Of a stretch of 64,000 bases of DNA, positions 25,964-35,332 are shown one piece after another; positions within the stretch are counted from its first letter, which is position 1; each line of letters opens with the position of its first letter. Under the pieces are notes generated by a model, which saw nothing but the letters and a program-made list of their open reading frames with translations, did no database searches and was not told the DNA's origin. The translations under genes and the position numbers were made by a program. The DNA comes from CAZBDV01 sp964490765 (lineage in GTDB: Bacteria; Cloacimonadota; Cloacimonadia; Cloacimonadales; JAJBBL01), in assembly GCA_964490765.1 (NCBI GenBank), contig CAZBDV010000001.1:62001-126000 (forward strand), read 5' to 3'.

Positions 25964-28900
25964 TTACTCTTTTAACTCGTCTAGTAAAATACGTATAGCA
26001 GTCTGTAACTGAATATCAACGTCTAGTATTATTTGTTCTGGTGTATGGTCAACTAAAATATCTGGCATTGCACCTGTCCCTTCCATATTGACTCCATCGA
26101 TAGTGAACCATCCTGTTCGGGGTAATCTCATCGAAGAACCATCCATCAATTGGTAAGGGGTAGTACCTATAACTCCTCCACCTGTTGGCATACCTATAAC
26201 CTTCCCCAGGTTGAGCTGTCGAAACAGTATGGGGAATATCTCGGCATCGGAGAAGGAGTTCTCATTAATCAGCAAGATGAGTGGTTTTTCCCATATCTGT
26301 CCTGGTGATTTGAACTTCTTGTCAGGGTAACCTCTTCTGGTTGTAAATGCTCTCTGTTCCCGTGTCAGGATATCGAGTAACTGGCGGCTGATGTTACCTC
26401 CTCCATTGAAGCGTACATCGATGATGATAGCATCTTTATCGTAGTTCTCAGCGAAGAGGTCGGTTATAAATTGTTGCAGGCTGGTCTGGTTCATTCTTCT
26501 GATATGGATGTAACCTAACCTGTTATCAGATAGATTATCAACGATCTCTCTTCTGTCTTCGACCCAATCTTCATAATAGAGATTATACTGTTCCCCATAG
26601 TTCAATCCTCTTATCTCAGCTTCTACCGGACCACCAGCTGTTAAGAATTCCAGCTTTATCTTTCTGTCGATTTTGTCAGAAAATAGTTCCATCACCGGCG
26701 TTTCAGAAGTTATAAGTTTCCCGTCAACCCGTAGCAGAAGATCACCAGTTCTTATGCCATGAGCCTGATAGAGGGAAGAATGACGATACACTTTTTTGAG
26801 GTATATACCTTCGTCGGGTATTCTGCTGTAGTCGAATATAGTTCCGGTATAGGCTGTCATTATTCTTTCTATATCTCTATCCGAGCGGGGGGAAAAGCCG
26901 GTATGGGAAGCATTGACCTCTCCGATCATCTCATCTACTACATTGCTCAGATATTCTGTTGTATAGCTGTAATCGACGAAAGGACTGTATTTTGTATACA
27001 TTTCGTCCCAATTATTGCTATGCATTTGAGGGTCATAGAAATTCCGGCCGAATTCAACCCAGAGTTCATCGAATACCCTCTTGTTCAATTCCAGTTCATT
27101 GTATTCATACTCTATTTCATTACTGACCGTATCGATCCTTTTAGCTGCCGGATTGATTTTATATAACGTTTCGTCAAGAATAGCATACAAATGATCATTG
27201 GATTCCTGATACTGCCAGTAATTCAATCGACCGGAGAAGTTGATAATCTCTTCATCATTGCGGGCATAATAATCGACTTTTCTCAGAGAATGGTTGTTAT
27301 TGTTGCTGTTGATATAATAAAGGGTAGAATCTGATAAGATATGAACGACAAAGTTAAATCCAGGCCGGGAACTGACAGTCTCCAAGCGGCTTCTTAAACC
27401 CTGAAACTCTATCTTAAATGTCCTCTCTTCATCTTTTGGTTCACTATTCTGGTTATCAGGGTCAGCTGTATCCAGAATTTCTGCCCAATGATCCGGTTCT
27501 TGATAGAAATCAGGTATAGGTAGCAGATCAAGCCTGACCAGATCACTGTCCCAATTCATGAAGAGTGAACGCAAATCCTTGCCGAGATAAAGATTACCTA
27601 TATATCCAGCATTATTCAGCAATGGTGTGCTGGTATGATTCTTCATATCGTAGAGATGCAGGTGTCGTGTCCAGACTTGCGGGTTGGTAGTCACATAGAA
27701 GGCATAGTCTGCATCTGGGGTTACTGCAATGAAACGTGATGAGACAGGAAATTCTTTCATGATATCAATTATTTCGCCTGTATTGGTCTCCAGAAGGGCT
27801 AATTTTGACCTGTCTTCCCCAATCTCATAATGGATGGCAAGGAAGTTATTGAAGAGTTGATATATGTGCTGAATGTACTTGCCTTCTGACCACAGAATTT
27901 TGACTATCTCGTTCGGTTTGTGTATATCAAGCCGATAGAGTTGTGGATATCCCTGATCCCTCATCAAGAGATAGACTGTCCTGTTATCGGGTAGTATGAC
28001 TATATCTTCAATACCCCGCTTGTCAAATGTCAGCTGTCTGACCTCTCCCCCTTTTTCAGGTATGGCAAAGAGGTCGAATTTGTATGAGAAAACGATCAAT
28101 TTACCATCAGGAGATACTGCAAATTTATCCATCTTATCGGTATAAGTTTCTCTAATCTGGAAATTGCCAAGGAAGTCCTGTTTGATGGTTATCTCAATCT
28201 TCTCTGCTTCTCCGACGAAGGGGTCATAACGATATATGGAATCGAATTTCTCAAAAACTAATCGATCATTTGTCCTGGCTATAGAAATATCCCTGATTGG
28301 CCAATTTTCGAAAAAAGTCAGTTGCTGTTCATTTTCGAAGTCATAGTTATCTGCTCTGAAAAGCTGAAACAGTTTACCATCAGAAGCTGCATAGTAGATG
28401 TAAGGATTGATGTGTGAATATACCGGATATCGTTCTGTATAGATCGTTTCAGTCAATCTTCTATATGAATCATCAGAGATATCATACTCCCATAAATCAC
28501 CGCTTATATTACCACTATAAGCAGGTCTGTAAGGCATACCCCGCATATTAAAGACAATCTTCTCATTATTTCTGTCGAGTTTGGCGAAGAAATTTCCGAC
28601 AGGGGTAATCTCTGTTGGTCTTTCTCCATTGACAGGAACCCTGTAAAAACCTGTTCCAGTCTGAATCTCATTTCGTGTGCCAAGAATGCTCTGACTGTCA
28701 TTAAACCAGTCGCTGGCACTGGGGACATCTCTGGAGAGCAATCTAGACTGTCCTCCTTCAGCAGGGATGATATAGATTCCACTAAAACCCTCTCTGTCAG
28801 AAGTAAAGGCTATCCATTGCCCATCGGGAGAATAAGCAGGAGAATGATCTCTCCCCTCAGAAACTGTAATTCTTCTCGCTTCACCCCCTGCAAAAGGGAC

Positions 28901-29038
28901 AAGCCAGAGATCGTTCATATAGGCAAAACATACCATATCACCATCAGGCGATATGGCAGGATCTTTGGGAAATTTCGGTTCTATTGCCAGCATTTGTACT
29001 GCAACAAGAACCATCAATACTATGAGTAACCGTTTCAT
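25964..29038 (-). CDS. Secreted tricorn-like protease (S41 family)
   Basis: A 1024-residue exported protein. A signal peptide (MKRLLIVLMVLVAVQMLA) is followed by a WD40/TolB-type propeller with repeats such as YSPDGQWIAFTSDREG and VSPDGKLIVFSYK, a second propeller to about residue 600, the tricorn core helices, a PDZ domain (IRTGDLLLRVDGKLIT), and the S41 domain with NASHTGF, IIDVRFNGGGNIS and the nucleophile region NENSFSDAEIFP. Tricorn homologues trim peptides to short fragments; this one probably acts in the periplasm. It lies 22 bp after murB. It has no C-terminal sorting domain, unlike the other large exported proteins here. Confidence 0.92.
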   Translation of the reverse strand: MKRLLIVLMVLVAVQMLAIEPKFPKDPAISPDGDMVCFAYMNDLWLVPFAGGEARRITVSEGRDHSPAYSPDGQWIAFTSDREGFSGIYIIPAEGGQSRLLSRDVPSASDWFNDSQSILGTRNEIQTGTGFYRVPVNGERPTEITPVGNFFAKLDRNNEKIVFNMRGMPYRPAYSGNISGDLWEYDISDDSYRRLTETIYTERYPVYSHINPYIYYAASDGKLFQLFRADNYDFENEQQLTFFENWPIRDISIARTNDRLVFEKFDSIYRYDPFVGEAEKIEITIKQDFLGNFQIRETYTDKMDKFAVSPDGKLIVFSYKFDLFAIPEKGGEVRQLTFDKRGIEDIVILPDNRTVYLLMRDQGYPQLYRLDIHKPNEIVKILWSEGKYIQHIYQLFNNFLAIHYEIGEDRSKLALLETNTGEIIDIMKEFPVSSRFIAVTPDADYAFYVTTNPQVWTRHLHLYDMKNHTSTPLLNNAGYIGNLYLGKDLRSLFMNWDSDLVRLDLLPIPDFYQEPDHWAEILDTADPDNQNSEPKDEERTFKIEFQGLRSRLETVSSRPGFNFVVHILSDSTLYYINSNNNNHSLRKVDYYARNDEEIINFSGRLNYWQYQESNDHLYAILDETLYKINPAAKRIDTVSNEIEYEYNELELNKRVFDELWVEFGRNFYDPQMHSNNWDEMYTKYSPFVDYSYTTEYLSNVVDEMIGEVNASHTGFSPRSDRDIERIMTAYTGTIFDYSRIPDEGIYLKKVYRHSSLYQAHGIRTGDLLLRVDGKLITSETPVMELFSDKIDRKIKLEFLTAGGPVEAEIRGLNYGEQYNLYYEDWVEDRREIVDNLSDNRLGYIHIRRMNQTSLQQFITDLFAENYDKDAIIIDVRFNGGGNISRQLLDILTREQRAFTTRRGYPDKKFKSPGQIWEKPLILLINENSFSDAEIFPILFRQLNLGKVIGMPTGGGVIGTTPYQLMDGSSMRLPRTGWFTIDGVNMEGTGAMPDILVDHTPEQIILDVDIQLQTAIRILLDELKE

Positions 29039-29060
29039 TGTAACTATCCTATCTATTTTT

Positions 29061-30065
29061 TTATCTTACTATAACGATTTCAGGTTCCGGGCGTATTCTA
29101 TAAACCTTGAAAACGGCATCGGCCATCCTGTCAATTAGATTGATAACATCATCTGCCCGGGCATTTCCTCTATTAATGATTATATTGCCGTGATATGGAG
29201 ATATCACTGCTGCACCACTCCTCAGACCTTTCAGGCCCAACTCGTCTATTATCAGACCTATTGGTTTCCCGAGTTCTCTACTATTCTTGAAGATTGAGCC
29301 GGCAGACGGGTAATCAAAATGTCTGTAATTTGCTCTTTGCTGTTCGATCTCAACGAATCTTTCTCTTCTATCATCAGGTACTTTAACAAGCGATTTTAAC
29401 TTATGGAATGCGCGGTAGAAGTTTGTCAGATGAGAAATAGAAGTGACATTGCTGTCTAGAAATTTCTGGATCTGCTGCATTATGTTCTTTGAGTTTGAAA
29501 TTTCAGCTGGGAGAGGGATGTGAGCTCTGGTTATCAGCCAGGGTTTTCTCTGAAAAATGGATGTTTTATAACTGAATTCACACTCTTCAACACTGATTGT
29601 TTTGTTTCCCGCTCCGATGTCTTCTAAATCGAGATATTCGATTTCTTTAACTATCCCGGCCATCTCTCTCTCAAAATAGCGGGCATTAATATAAATGCCT
29701 GCTCCAATGCTACCAGGAAGGAGATATGTGAAGTCGAAAAGATCAGTATTGGCTACTAATCCGATGATGGATAGAATTGAGAGGGGCAATCCTGCGGAGG
29801 CAATAAACTGTCCCTCATGTATTCTGAATCTATTCAATCTCTGCAAGGAGATATAGCAACTGTCTGCTGAGGGGTGATCAGGAAATAGAAGATTGGACCC
29901 GAACCCAAAAAAGAAAGGCCTTAACTGCTCTTTTTTTAGTAAATCGAGTATCTGTATCAATTCTTCGCAATTTACTGGTTCGGCAAAATGGTTTGCCTTC
30001 CCCCCTATCCGGAAGGAGGAATACTCTTTCAATTCTATATCACTTTTTATCAATGTGGAGTTCAT
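29061..30065 (-). CDS. murB: UDP-N-acetylenolpyruvoylglucosamine reductase
   Basis: Flavoenzyme of peptidoglycan precursor synthesis that reduces UDP-GlcNAc-enolpyruvate to UDP-MurNAc with NADPH. It has 334 residues: the FAD-binding domain opens SSFRIGGKANHFAEPVN and contains FGFGSNLLFPD and LPGSIGAGIYINARYF, and the C-terminal domain carries the catalytic serine in YPSAGSIFKNS and a conserved late glutamate in IRPEPEIVIV. GAGG is four bases before the ATG. It shares an operon with dapB and dapF, whose product diaminopimelate enters the same wall precursor. Confidence 0.94.
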   Translation of the reverse strand: MNSTLIKSDIELKEYSSFRIGGKANHFAEPVNCEELIQILDLLKKEQLRPFFFGFGSNLLFPDHPSADSCYISLQRLNRFRIHEGQFIASAGLPLSILSIIGLVANTDLFDFTYLLPGSIGAGIYINARYFEREMAGIVKEIEYLDLEDIGAGNKTISVEECEFSYKTSIFQRKPWLITRAHIPLPAEISNSKNIMQQIQKFLDSNVTSISHLTNFYRAFHKLKSLVKVPDDRRERFVEIEQQRANYRHFDYPSAGSIFKNSRELGKPIGLIIDELGLKGLRSGAAVISPYHGNIIINRGNARADDVINLIDRMADAVFKVYRIRPEPEIVIVR

Positions 30066-30084
30066 CCAGCCTCACATTATATCT

Positions 30085-32610
30085 TCATCCAGAACGATGA
30101 GATTTATTTACCGTCAATAATTTTTCTCTCTCTATTTGATACCGTCCTGTATTCTCCCGAGCAATACCAAAGACTGAGGCCAGGATATCGTAGATACTGG
30201 CACCGGATATCTTTTTCATTATAATGAGCCTTCTATCTTCTAGCTCCATTGAATTTATAATGTCCCTCAGGTCAATGTTACGAGTTTTCCCTTTTCTCGT
30301 TTTACTGAACATCCAGTGCGAGCTGGCAAAATAATCGGATAATTTTCTTTTCATCTGAGACAGCTCATCTTCAGGAACAGAGATCACACACATTTCATAC
30401 AGATAATTTTCCAACTTCGGCAACTCATCAAGATCTGGCTGGCTAACTGCAAGCCATTCCCAGTCAGCAATCGGAGTTTTACATAAAGCAGCCAACACCT
30501 CTGCTGGCTTAAGCGGTTTGTTCAGTTCAATATCGAGTAATTCATTACTGCCTTCTATACCAACAGATAATGGAGGGCCGAATTGAATTTTTGGATGTTT
30601 GTTATACCCCTGAGTATATACGATTGGTAATTCGCTCATTCGCAAGAGTCGATGCATCATACGCAGGGTATCAAGATGAGAGACAAAGCGTAACAATCCT
30701 TTTTTAGCATATCTAATACGATATGGGAAACCTGGAACATTTTTCCGCTCCCTATCTTCAAGAATCAGAACAGGTTTTTGTGCATAAGATGAAAAAACTG
30801 GTTTAAGCTCCTCATCACAGACTCCACAAGCGGTACATTTACCATGCCGGCAGTCTTCGATAACAAGTTCCTTCCGGGCATTTTCCAGTTCAGAGAGGAG
30901 GAATTTTTTTGTTACGCCGCTATCTATATGATCCCAGGGGAGATCTGCATCTACATCCAGTTCTCGGATGCATTCCCTGAGATCTATACCAATGGTTTCG
31001 GCACTCCGGGACCAGAATTCAAGATTAAACGACTCATTCCAACCGTCGAACACAGCACCGTTCAGATAGGCCTGCAGTATTAATTTTCCGGTGTTTCTGT
31101 CGCCTCGACATATAATTGCTTCCAGAAAAGAGGTATCAACGTCGTGGTATTTGATTTTGATTCTCTTATATCTGCTTAATCTCTTCTTGATCTGATAGAT
31201 CCTATTTAAAAGCAAATCACGGGGTAGCATCTCTACCCATTGAAAAGGTGTATGCGGTTTGGGAACAAAGGGTGAGATGGTAATGTTAATAATCAACCTA
31301 TTACCACTCAGTTGCACAATCCTATCGATCAATTTACCGATCTCTTCGATATCCTCGACGGTTTCACCAGGCAATCCGATCATGAAATAGAGCTTCAGTA
31401 TCTTCCATCTGTTGGCGGTCGCGAGCTTAACCAGTTCCAGTATCTGTTCCTCTGTGATATCCTTGTTGATGACATTCCTCAACCGTTGAGAGCCCGCTTC
31501 TGGTGCAATAGTGACCCCATTCTGACGTAGAGAGTTCATTAGTTTGAGAATGTCGTCGTCAAGGCTATCGACCCTCAAAGAGGGTAGTGACAGTTCTGTT
31601 TCATAACCGGCAAGATGTGAGTATATCTCGATCAATAACGGCTTGATGCAGGTATAGTCTGCTGAAGAGAGAGAGAGAAGAGCAGCCTCTTCCCACCCGT
31701 TTTTTCTTACTTCAGTCAATAGTTGTTTCGTAATATCTTCGACCGCTCTCTCTCTTACTGGCCGGTAATAAAATCCAGCAAAACAGAAACGACATCCCCG
31801 GCTGCAGCCCCTCATTATCTCCGTTATGTATCTGTCATGTGTAGCCTGTTGCCAGGATATAAGCTGTTTGGTATAGGTTTTACCATGGGCAAAGTCATTA
31901 TACTTTCGGACTCTTATCGTTGAGGGATAATCATTTGAAAGCGGCTTCAGTCCTTTCTCAGTATATAAGTACAAAGAGGGAACATAAACTCCATCAATAG
32001 TATGCAGATTCTCCAGTATCCGTTTTCTACTCCACCCTTCATTTTTACCTTTTTTAATCAAATTCTTGATTTTGATGATTCCCTCTTCAGCCTCTCCAAT
32101 AAAGAAGAGGTCAATGAATATAGCAAGAGGTTCGGGATTGGCTGAGCAGAGGCCACCGGCAATAATCAACGGGTCATCTTCGCTTCTTTCCTCTGATAAG
32201 ATTGGTATATCTGCCAGATCAAGCATAAAGAGAAGATTGGTATAGGTCAGTTCGGACTGGAGAGTAAAGCCAATAACATCGTATTCCTTGAGAGCAACCC
32301 CATTTTCCAGGGAGAATAGAGGAACTTTTTTATCTCTCAATTGCTCGGCAAAATCGAGCCAAGGTGCATATACTCTATCGGCTGTTGCATCAATTTCTTC
32401 ATTGAGGATTGAATAGAGGATCTTCAAACCGAGGTGTGAAAATCCGACTTCATAGAGATCGGGAAAAGCGAGACAGAAATTGACTTTATCCTTTGAAGGG
32501 AAATTATAACGGGAATTTATCTCTCTGTTTGTATATCGGGAAGGTTTGTTGACAGCCGGTAACAATTTATGAAAATCAACTCGGGAGTATGTTTTATTGG
32601 TTGAACTCAT
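30085..32610 (-). CDS. Radical SAM protein with B12-binding-type N-terminus and DUF2344 C-terminus
   Basis: 841 residues, a natural fusion of the TIGR03960 and TIGR03936 families. The N-terminal part (about 1-200) resembles a B12-binding/UPF0004-like domain; the radical SAM core has the cluster motif in MRGCSRGCRFCFAG. After the barrel a second cysteine set appears (CRHGKCTACGVC), then a DUF2344 domain (RIRYAKKGLLRFVSHLDTLRMM, YTQGYNKHPKIQFGPPLSVG). The family is widespread in anaerobes, and a tRNA or ribosome modification role is often suggested but not shown. There is no clear ribosome site; the ATG is 30 bp after the RodZ-like gene. Confidence 0.9.
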   Translation of the reverse strand: MSSTNKTYSRVDFHKLLPAVNKPSRYTNREINSRYNFPSKDKVNFCLAFPDLYEVGFSHLGLKILYSILNEEIDATADRVYAPWLDFAEQLRDKKVPLFSLENGVALKEYDVIGFTLQSELTYTNLLFMLDLADIPILSEERSEDDPLIIAGGLCSANPEPLAIFIDLFFIGEAEEGIIKIKNLIKKGKNEGWSRKRILENLHTIDGVYVPSLYLYTEKGLKPLSNDYPSTIRVRKYNDFAHGKTYTKQLISWQQATHDRYITEIMRGCSRGCRFCFAGFYYRPVRERAVEDITKQLLTEVRKNGWEEAALLSLSSADYTCIKPLLIEIYSHLAGYETELSLPSLRVDSLDDDILKLMNSLRQNGVTIAPEAGSQRLRNVINKDITEEQILELVKLATANRWKILKLYFMIGLPGETVEDIEEIGKLIDRIVQLSGNRLIINITISPFVPKPHTPFQWVEMLPRDLLLNRIYQIKKRLSRYKRIKIKYHDVDTSFLEAIICRGDRNTGKLILQAYLNGAVFDGWNESFNLEFWSRSAETIGIDLRECIRELDVDADLPWDHIDSGVTKKFLLSELENARKELVIEDCRHGKCTACGVCDEELKPVFSSYAQKPVLILEDRERKNVPGFPYRIRYAKKGLLRFVSHLDTLRMMHRLLRMSELPIVYTQGYNKHPKIQFGPPLSVGIEGSNELLDIELNKPLKPAEVLAALCKTPIADWEWLAVSQPDLDELPKLENYLYEMCVISVPEDELSQMKRKLSDYFASSHWMFSKTRKGKTRNIDLRDIINSMELEDRRLIIMKKISGASIYDILASVFGIARENTGRYQIEREKLLTVNKSHRSG

Positions 32611-32640
32611 GAATTCGGGATACAGGAATGACGGGTAGTA

Positions 32641-33339
32641 TCAGAAGGATCTTATATACAGATCAAAAAGGTCATCTTCAGTTGAAATATTATGAATGGT
32701 ACTCAGGATCATATATTCTGACAGATAATCGTTACAATCAGTTATATAACTAAACTTGATCTCTTGCTCATCTTCTGTAGTGGTATATAATTTTTCCTCG
32801 TCTTCAATGGCTCGTGCCTCTATCTCTGCGTCATCTGTGTCATCAAGCAGGGGCTCTATCACTCCTGATTCGTCCAGGTAGTCTTCCTCAAGCTCCAAAT
32901 CTGGAAGAGGTTCATCTATAATCTCTTCAGATGCACCTCTGGTTCTGAAGGGGAAAGTCAGTTTTTCTGACTGATATAGCTTTACAACAGTGTAAGTAAG
33001 TATAGCAATAAGGATAAGGAGAAGTACAAAGAGGATCAGATTTTTGTGAATCAAGATGGTCGGCGGATTTAAAACCTCTTTTGGTTGACGGGGTATGCAG
33101 TGCTCCTGCTTCGGAGCTTTGCTCATCAGATTGTCAATTTCACTCTGGCTGAGCCCTAACACCTTGCCGTAAGTAGTTATGATAATTCTTGTATAACCTG
33201 TCCCACCAAGATTAGAGAAATCATCCCTTTCGATACTTTTAATGATATTGGGATGTAACTTCGTTTTTGCTGAGATCTCATCAAGGCTAAGACCTTTTGC
33301 CTGTCTTTTCTCCAGTAGAAATTTTCCGATATTTTCCAT
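32641..33339 (-). CDS. RodZ-like helix-turn-helix membrane protein
   Basis: 232 residues. The N-terminal HTH_25 domain (IGKFLLEKRQAKGLSLDEISAKTKLHPNIIKSIE) is followed by a linker, one membrane helix (NLILFVLLLILIAILTYTVV) and an acidic extracytoplasmic tail of about 100 residues. RodZ anchors MreB in rod-shaped cells. The HTH-plus-single-helix plan fits, but the C-terminal region is short and very acidic and does not look like the usual DUF4115 beta domain, so the name is tentative. GAGG is four bases before the ATG and overlaps the stop region of the upstream gene. It sits beside murB in a wall-related operon. Confidence 0.75.
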   Translation of the reverse strand: MENIGKFLLEKRQAKGLSLDEISAKTKLHPNIIKSIERDDFSNLGGTGYTRIIITTYGKVLGLSQSEIDNLMSKAPKQEHCIPRQPKEVLNPPTILIHKNLILFVLLLILIAILTYTVVKLYQSEKLTFPFRTRGASEEIIDEPLPDLELEEDYLDESGVIEPLLDDTDDAEIEARAIEDEEKLYTTTEDEQEIKFSYITDCNDYLSEYMILSTIHNISTEDDLFDLYIRSF

Positions 33340-33340
33340 A

Positions 33341-33673
33341 TTACCTCAAGTTATTTATCAATATCAAACCGGCAATAATACCCGCTCCATTATAGGCCAT
33401 ATCATACCAGCTGAAACCGGTTGTACCGATCTTTTTATCACTATACTCTTTACTTAAACCTGCTATTGTTGTCAAGCTTACAGAAAACATCAGACTACTT
33501 TGATTAGACTCTCCTATCGCATCATAGCTCACGCCGTAAGTCCAGTAAGTTATATAAGCACTGGCAATAAAATGCATTACCTTATCCTTGCCAAACCATG
33601 GTGAGCTGGCATTCAGAGAACTGGTTAGAACAACAAGGAGCAGAATGCCCAGGACAAGGAATTTTCCGTTCAT
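33341..33673 (-). CDS. YfiM/DUF2279-like small envelope protein
   Basis: 110 residues with an N-terminal export signal or helix (FLVLGILLLVVLTSSLNA), then WFGKDKVMHFIASAYITYWTYG, SKEYSDK and SWYDMAYNGAGIIAGLILI. The DK-HF motif with a later KE-xx-D and D-xx-xN-xxG pattern matches the YfiM/DUF2279 family of envelope proteins, whose function is unknown. It lies between dapF (2 bp upstream) and the RodZ-like gene (1 bp downstream), tightly inside the operon. Confidence 0.75.
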   Translation of the reverse strand: MNGKFLVLGILLLVVLTSSLNASSPWFGKDKVMHFIASAYITYWTYGVSYDAIGESNQSSLMFSVSLTTIAGLSKEYSDKKIGTTGFSWYDMAYNGAGIIAGLILINNLR

Positions 33674-33675
33674 AA

Positions 33676-34548
33676 TTACTTGAAGGGGTATTCCAGTATT
33701 CCGTTACAGATCTGAGTTACCGGGCCAATGAGACTACAGACTGTCCCTTTATCATTTAAGTTTATAGTCACTGTTCCACCCGGGAACTTGACATCAACCT
33801 CAGTATCCAGGAAACCAAGAAGTTGTCCGGCATAAGCCACTGCGCAGGCTCCAGAACCGCAGGCTAATGTTTCTCCCGTTCCTCTTTCCCAGACTCTTAC
33901 CTCCACTTTACGGGGGTTGATGATTTTGACTAATTCGACATTAACTCCATCGGGGAAAGTACCTTCATGGTGGATCATCGGGCCTACTGTCTGTATCAGG
34001 TCAGGATGTGTTATATCTGCACTGTAATCTTGAAATCTATCGATTATGACAAAGTGAGGATTGCCGACCGACACAGGAAGTCCTATCCATCTGTCGATAT
34101 TGATCAGATTCTCTACTGCATCATCATCTTTATTATGGCCCAGAAGGATCATTCTCAGGTTTTTGAAAGTGACTTTAGTCTGGAATTTATCATCACTCTC
34201 GATTATACTACCTTGAATAATCTCGGAGCCAATCCTGATCTTATAATCTCTCTTTTTTGAGTTATCTTTTTTATAGAGAAGAAGCATAACTGACCTCAGA
34301 GCAGTACCACAAGTTTCTGCTTCACTTCCGTCAGCGTTCCAGATTCTCATCAATGTATCTGCTTCATCATCGGGTAGCAAAATTACCATTCCATCCGAAC
34401 CTATACCTCTATGCCTGTCAGAAACGAATCTGGCTAACTTTGAGAGATTAACATTCGGGAGTTCCTGTTCTATACAATCGATATAGATATAGCTGTTTCC
34501 CTGTGCCTGGATCTTGCTGAACTCTATCGAAATCGGCTTCACTTTCAT
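33676..34548 (-). CDS. dapF: Diaminopimelate epimerase
   Basis: Cofactor-independent epimerase converting LL- to meso-diaminopimelate for lysine and peptidoglycan. It has 290 residues with two similar halves, each giving one catalytic cysteine: the first in EAETCGTALRS (usually MCGNGxR, so Asn is replaced by Thr next to the cysteine pair) and the second in ETLACGSGACAVA. The N-terminus FSKIQAQGNSYIYID corresponds to the usual GNDFI segment with a Ser-Tyr change. Both cysteines are kept, so activity is likely. AGGAG precedes the ATG; it starts 11 bp after dapB. Confidence 0.93.
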   Translation of the reverse strand: MKVKPISIEFSKIQAQGNSYIYIDCIEQELPNVNLSKLARFVSDRHRGIGSDGMVILLPDDEADTLMRIWNADGSEAETCGTALRSVMLLLYKKDNSKKRDYKIRIGSEIIQGSIIESDDKFQTKVTFKNLRMILLGHNKDDDAVENLINIDRWIGLPVSVGNPHFVIIDRFQDYSADITHPDLIQTVGPMIHHEGTFPDGVNVELVKIINPRKVEVRVWERGTGETLACGSGACAVAYAGQLLGFLDTEVDVKFPGGTVTINLNDKGTVCSLIGPVTQICNGILEYPFK

Positions 34549-34559
34549 ACTCTCCTTTA

Positions 34560-35321
34560 TTATGTGTTCTCTTCTGGCCCTAAAAGATCAGTAAATATTT
34601 TGCGAAATTCAAAAAATCCTTTGCGTTTATTTATCCAGTGAGAGGCTTTCAATGCACCTACTGCAAATCCTTCTCTGGTTCGGGCTGTATGCTTCAACTC
34701 AATAGAATCGAACGGTGAATCGAAGCCGATAACATGAGTTCCAGGGATACTTCCTCCTCTGATACTGGCAAAATGTAATTCCTTCTGACCGATTTTGCGG
34801 TTTACCCTATCATACTGAACAGTCTCCTTGTCGGAGAAATTGGAGAGAATTATATCCGCAAGATCTCGGGCAGTCCCGGAAGGGCTGTCTGCCTTTCTGT
34901 TATGATGCAGTTCGTAGCCAAAAACATCATAAACCCCTGTCTGCGAGATGAGATTACTACAATACTGAGTGAACAGGAAGAAGAGATTCATTCCAATCGA
35001 GAAATTTCCAGCAAAGATAAGACCAATATTGTGATGAGAAACCAATTCCTTGATTTTTTGCAAATCATTCTGCCATCCAGTTGTTCCAATGACAATATTC
35101 TTATTCAGTGGTGCAATAGTTTCGATATTTTTTAAGACTGCTTCCGGTAGCGAGAAATCGATACAAACATCTACATTACGGAGAGTTTCGGCAGTAATTT
35201 CTTTTTTGTACTCATCCTGTCCAGGATCGAAGATTTCAATAATCTGACAATCATGTTCTGGGGCCAGTTTTTCCAGCATCTTCCCCATCTGCCCGTAACC
35301 AATCAATGCTATATTCAACAT
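34560..35321 (-). CDS. dapB: 4-hydroxy-tetrahydrodipicolinate reductase
   Basis: NAD(P)H-dependent reductase of the diaminopimelate pathway, about 253 residues. The Rossmann opening is LNIALIGYGQMGKML; GTTGWQ and FAGNFSIGMN follow, and the catalytic/substrate motif ELHHNRKADSPSGTA is intact. The frame also allows a GTG start at 35336 that would overlap the M20 peptidase stop as GTGA; the ATG at 35321 gives the family-typical N-terminus and has GGTGAG about ten bases upstream. Either is possible. Coupled to the upstream peptidase and downstream dapF. Confidence 0.94.
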   Translation of the reverse strand: MLNIALIGYGQMGKMLEKLAPEHDCQIIEIFDPGQDEYKKEITAETLRNVDVCIDFSLPEAVLKNIETIAPLNKNIVIGTTGWQNDLQKIKELVSHHNIGLIFAGNFSIGMNLFFLFTQYCSNLISQTGVYDVFGYELHHNRKADSPSGTARDLADIILSNFSDKETVQYDRVNRKIGQKELHFASIRGGSIPGTHVIGFDSPFDSIELKHTARTREGFAVGALKASHWINKRKGFFEFRKIFTDLLGPEENT

Positions 35322-35332
35322 CAATCTGATAC

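Noticed and set aside
26759..27166. 135-codon plus-strand frame inside the tricorn-like gene
   Set aside because: Antisense shadow; the minus strand carries the PDZ/S41 region.
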